Assembly: GCA_964057225.1 (NCBI GenBank) | Contig: OZ059899.1 | Span: 11,718,001-11,782,000, forward strand | Origin: Auanema rhodensis | Lineage: Eukaryota > Nematoda > Chromadorea > Rhabditida > Rhabditidae | Reading direction: 5' to 3' | Length of the DNA: 64,000 bases | Shown: one piece after another, positions 61,442-64,000 of the stretch | Layout of the letters: each line of letters starts with the position of its first letter | Position numbering within the stretch: the first letter of the stretch is position 1 | Program-made: the position numbers and the translations under genes | Notes under the pieces: generated by a model | What the model was told of the DNA's origin: nothing | The model's database searches: none | Seen by the model: the letters and a program-made list of their open reading frames with translations, nothing else

Positions 61442-61924
61442 CTTGTTTCTGCTTCATCCCTACTCTTGAATATCGTTTTCCCTCATCGTATCAGCCCCCT
61501 CCAACCCTCCTTCATCATCTCTTGCTGCCCAGGCCAACTTTATCGTTTTTCTTTTACAATTTTAGGAAAATTCATTTAGTTCTTAGCCTCCTTATAGACA
61601 ATATAATTATCTTTTTCATTTTATTTAACTTTCTTTGCAAAAACATTATTGAGAAACGACCATCAGACATTTTCTCTGTTTATTACGAACAAATTGTATT
61701 CAACTAAACATTCGTCCCCCCCCCAAAAGCCTAGTCCGCATAATTCATTTTCCGTCTTTTCTTCGTTAGCAGCCTTTACTTTATAAATATTTTTTTCTTT
61801 TTACTTCCATTTCTGAACATTCTTCAACTTTGTTACCTTTTTGTTGTTCACACCGCTTTCTGTCTACTTCATACATACGGAGCAACTTCGCGGGGTGGTC
61901 CAGTTGCGTGACTAAATGCTGCAG

Positions 61925-61998
61925 GTGGGCGTGGCTTAATTCGCCAACCAATCAGCATCGTCCGCCTTCTATAGTCAGAAGAGAAGGGGGCGTGGCTT
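61925..61998. promoter_or_regulatory. Promoter-like cluster: two GGGCGTGGCTT boxes and a CCAAT box
   Basis: GGGCGTGGCTT occurs at 61927-61937 and 61988-61998, the kind of GC box bound by Sp1/KLF zinc-finger factors. Between them lies CCAATCAGC (CCAAT at 61948-61952), a good NF-Y site. The block (about 61880-62030) is clearly GC-richer than its surroundings. It may be the promoter of a gene whose coding exons lie beyond the window, or an enhancer; direction unknown. Confidence 0.4.
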
Positions 61999-64000
61999 GT
62001 TTGTCCATTTGTATCGCCAACAGCCAATTTGATGTTGATCGAATATGGTCAACAAGGATTAATTCCATATTAATCAAAAAAACTTTAATTTCTGAATTAT
62101 ACAGAATTTTTCTTTGAATTTCCTGAAAAAACCCGAGATATTGAGATGCTTAACGAATTACTTTGATATCTTTCTGAATATTTTCATATCTTTCTCTTTC
62201 ATTATCTCTCTATTTTCTCTCTTTCGATAACTTTTTTTTCTTTTTTTTTCTTATTTTCTACTCTTGTCTCTCATCGTTAACCTTCTATTCGCCTCAAGGT
62301 GTTTCTTGAAGCGAAGAGAGTAAAAGCAAATGCGAGAGGAGATATACAACAGAGAGGGAGAGATTAGCAGATAAAGAGAAATAGTTAGACGAACTAAGAG
62401 AGAGTGAAATAGAGTAAAAGAGGAAAAACGAAAAGAAGGATCTTCATCTAATGTTTCTATCTCTAAGCAAAAGGTTGATTGAAATCTAAAGAGAGCAAAA
62501 CTAAAGAGAGAGGGAGAGAGAGAACACAAGAAAAGAGCTTAATCACAGAGTTGTGAACGACAGCTACTCCATCATTTCATCGTTATCCGTCCGTACATTT
62601 TCCAATTTACAGATATTTTTTATCGTTTTAGTTGCCATAAATCTTTTAGCTTGATATTGCTCACAATTCATTGAAATCTCTCTAATTTCCATTGAACTTG
62701 AACGCATCCAAATGAATCAAGAAAACTGAGATGAATGTGCTTTGAATGATGTTTCTCATCTCAATTCGAATGGCTTTTGCTCTAAACATCACCATATTGC
62801 TCTTGTTATCATTATCATTAGTACTTCTTCTATCGTTCTTCTTCATTTTTCATCTTCATCTTCTTATGCTTCACTATTTGCTTAGAAGAAGCATTGGCAT
62901 TGTCGATGATGATGACGACGACAAGCCGAGAAATGACAATTGTCACCGAAGAAGCCGAACAAGAAGAAAGTTCTTTTTTTTCTTCCAATTATCATCTGTC
63001 CTTCTGATGACGTCAGACTTCGTGAATTTCTCTTCATCAGCTCTCCTCTTTGCATTTGAGACTTTCAATAATGTCCACGGATGGAAAGAATAACAAGAAT
63101 GAAGTTTAAGACGTTTCACGTATTAATTCACGTGAGTACAACACGTTCGAGAATCGAATAGAATTACCGTAATCAAGTTAAAGCATCTTGTCTCAAGACA
63201 TTTACGACATTCATCCGGTTTAGAGGCCAAGTCAATTCAATTCTGAACTATTTTCCTCTGCGTTTTCCGTATTATTTCATCCTTTTTACCTTATTTGGCT
63301 CATATTTTCTAATTAACAATTGACTTCTAAACGCGTTTTCCAATCATTTATAAGTTCAATTCATTTCATATTCTTTTACGAATACTGTAACTTTATTCTA
63401 TAACTGTTCAACATCAAGTAATAATTTAATTTATTTTATTTGGTCCTAAATGGAAAAATTAAAAAAATTGAACGGAAAATTAAAATACATATCAAAAAGA
63501 TAACAGTTGTTTCAAAGAAAACTCACTGATCATCTTTTTTTCCATCATAATATCCCATTTCTCATTTCAGATTTTCCAAATTCTTAAATTAAAATTTCAT
63601 TTTCGTCCCAAAATCTTCAGAAAAAATTACTTCCTCATGTTGATTTTATCATGAAAATATATATTTATATGTTTTTATATTAATTTGTATTATTTCTGTG
63701 GTCTTTTTCAGTTGTAATACACACAAATCAATTTGAAAAAACGCTTTTGAAAAGTCGTATCCTTCCTTACCTTAGTCCTTTCTTCCTTTTCTTTCCCATC
63801 TTCTTCTCTCCGTTTTTCATAATATCTCTTTTTATCTTTTTTTTCTTTTTAATGAGACCTACCCCTCTGAATAATCGGCTCTGATTCATTTATTTTTCTT
63901 CAAATTTCAAAGAAAATTTTGCATATTTTAATCCATTAAATTTTATATTTTGTCATTAAATTGACAATATTATGTCTATAAATCTCGTTATTTTCTTTTT
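61999..64000. other. Right end of the window, no gene recognised
   Basis: The sequence is CT- then AT-rich. A 116-codon frame at 62746-63093 starts with a very hydrophobic stretch and has an Asp run and an Arg-rich segment; it looks like a by-product of low-complexity DNA. A CRE palindrome TGACGTCA lies at about 63007. This could be the 5' UTR or first intron of a gene to the right. Confidence 0.4.

Larger units (their letters stand above)
53263..61924. other. Pyrimidine-rich intergenic region
   Basis: No gene was recognised in 8.7 kb. The plus strand is C/T-rich with many CTCTCT tracts. (TGA)n lies at 53339-53366 and (CAT)n at 60243-60270. A GC-rich island at about 58065-58200 (CCCCTCGGGG, a CCAAT, repeated TCATGA) looks like a conserved regulatory block. 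Open frames here are Ser/Leu/Phe repeats caused by CT runs. Confidence 0.5.

Noticed and set aside
62746..63093. 116-codon frame with a hydrophobic start and an Asp run
   Set aside because: Low-complexity DNA (CTT and GAC runs) accounts for the composition, and no homology is recognisable.

Overview
The window looks like a piece of an AT-rich nematode genome. Splice sites are GT-AG, most introns are about 45-60 nt, the F-box gene has a C-terminal half like the nematode FBA_2 family, and the 4,724-residue LDL-receptor-related protein has the length and layout of C. elegans LRP-1. Non-coding DNA carries many (CT)n/(GA)n tracts. I cannot name the species. All exon models were spliced by hand and kept only where every junction preserved the reading frame.

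Layout. At 87-946 (minus) and 1453-2473 (plus) two nuclear genes for mitochondrial proteins lie head to head: a PRELI/Slowmo lipid-transfer protein (7 exons, 196 aa) and the inner-membrane translocase subunit TIM23 (7 exons, 239 aa). About 17 kb without a convincing protein gene follows (2474-19863). It contains possible structured-RNA loci: a TATA-driven stretch at 10.14-11.01 kb with a strong 5' hairpin and two tandem hairpins that share an identical 30-nt apical part on different but base-paired stems, and a compact three-way-junction fold at 14.72-14.80 kb. An F-box gene (19864-21446, plus, 7 exons, 323 aa) is tail to tail with the main gene of the window, an lrp-1/megalin orthologue on the minus strand (44030 down to 21997). 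That gene has 89 exons, 35 LDL-receptor class A repeats in four clusters, eight YWTD propeller regions, EGF modules, one membrane span and a tail with an FSNPVY endocytosis motif.

From 44 to 64 kb I found no gene. The strand is purine-rich to about 50.7 kb, then becomes pyrimidine-rich. Within it are a 306-bp mariner-like element with TA duplications (a related element end opens the window at base 1), a possible retroelement relic, several GC-richer islands, and a promoter-like cluster at 61.93-62.0 kb with two GGGCGTGGCTT boxes and a CCAAT box.

How the genes relate: the first pair both serve the mitochondrial inner membrane and intermembrane space. lrp-1 encodes an apical endocytic receptor. 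The F-box gene is a probable SCF ubiquitin-ligase substrate adaptor with no visible functional tie to its neighbours.
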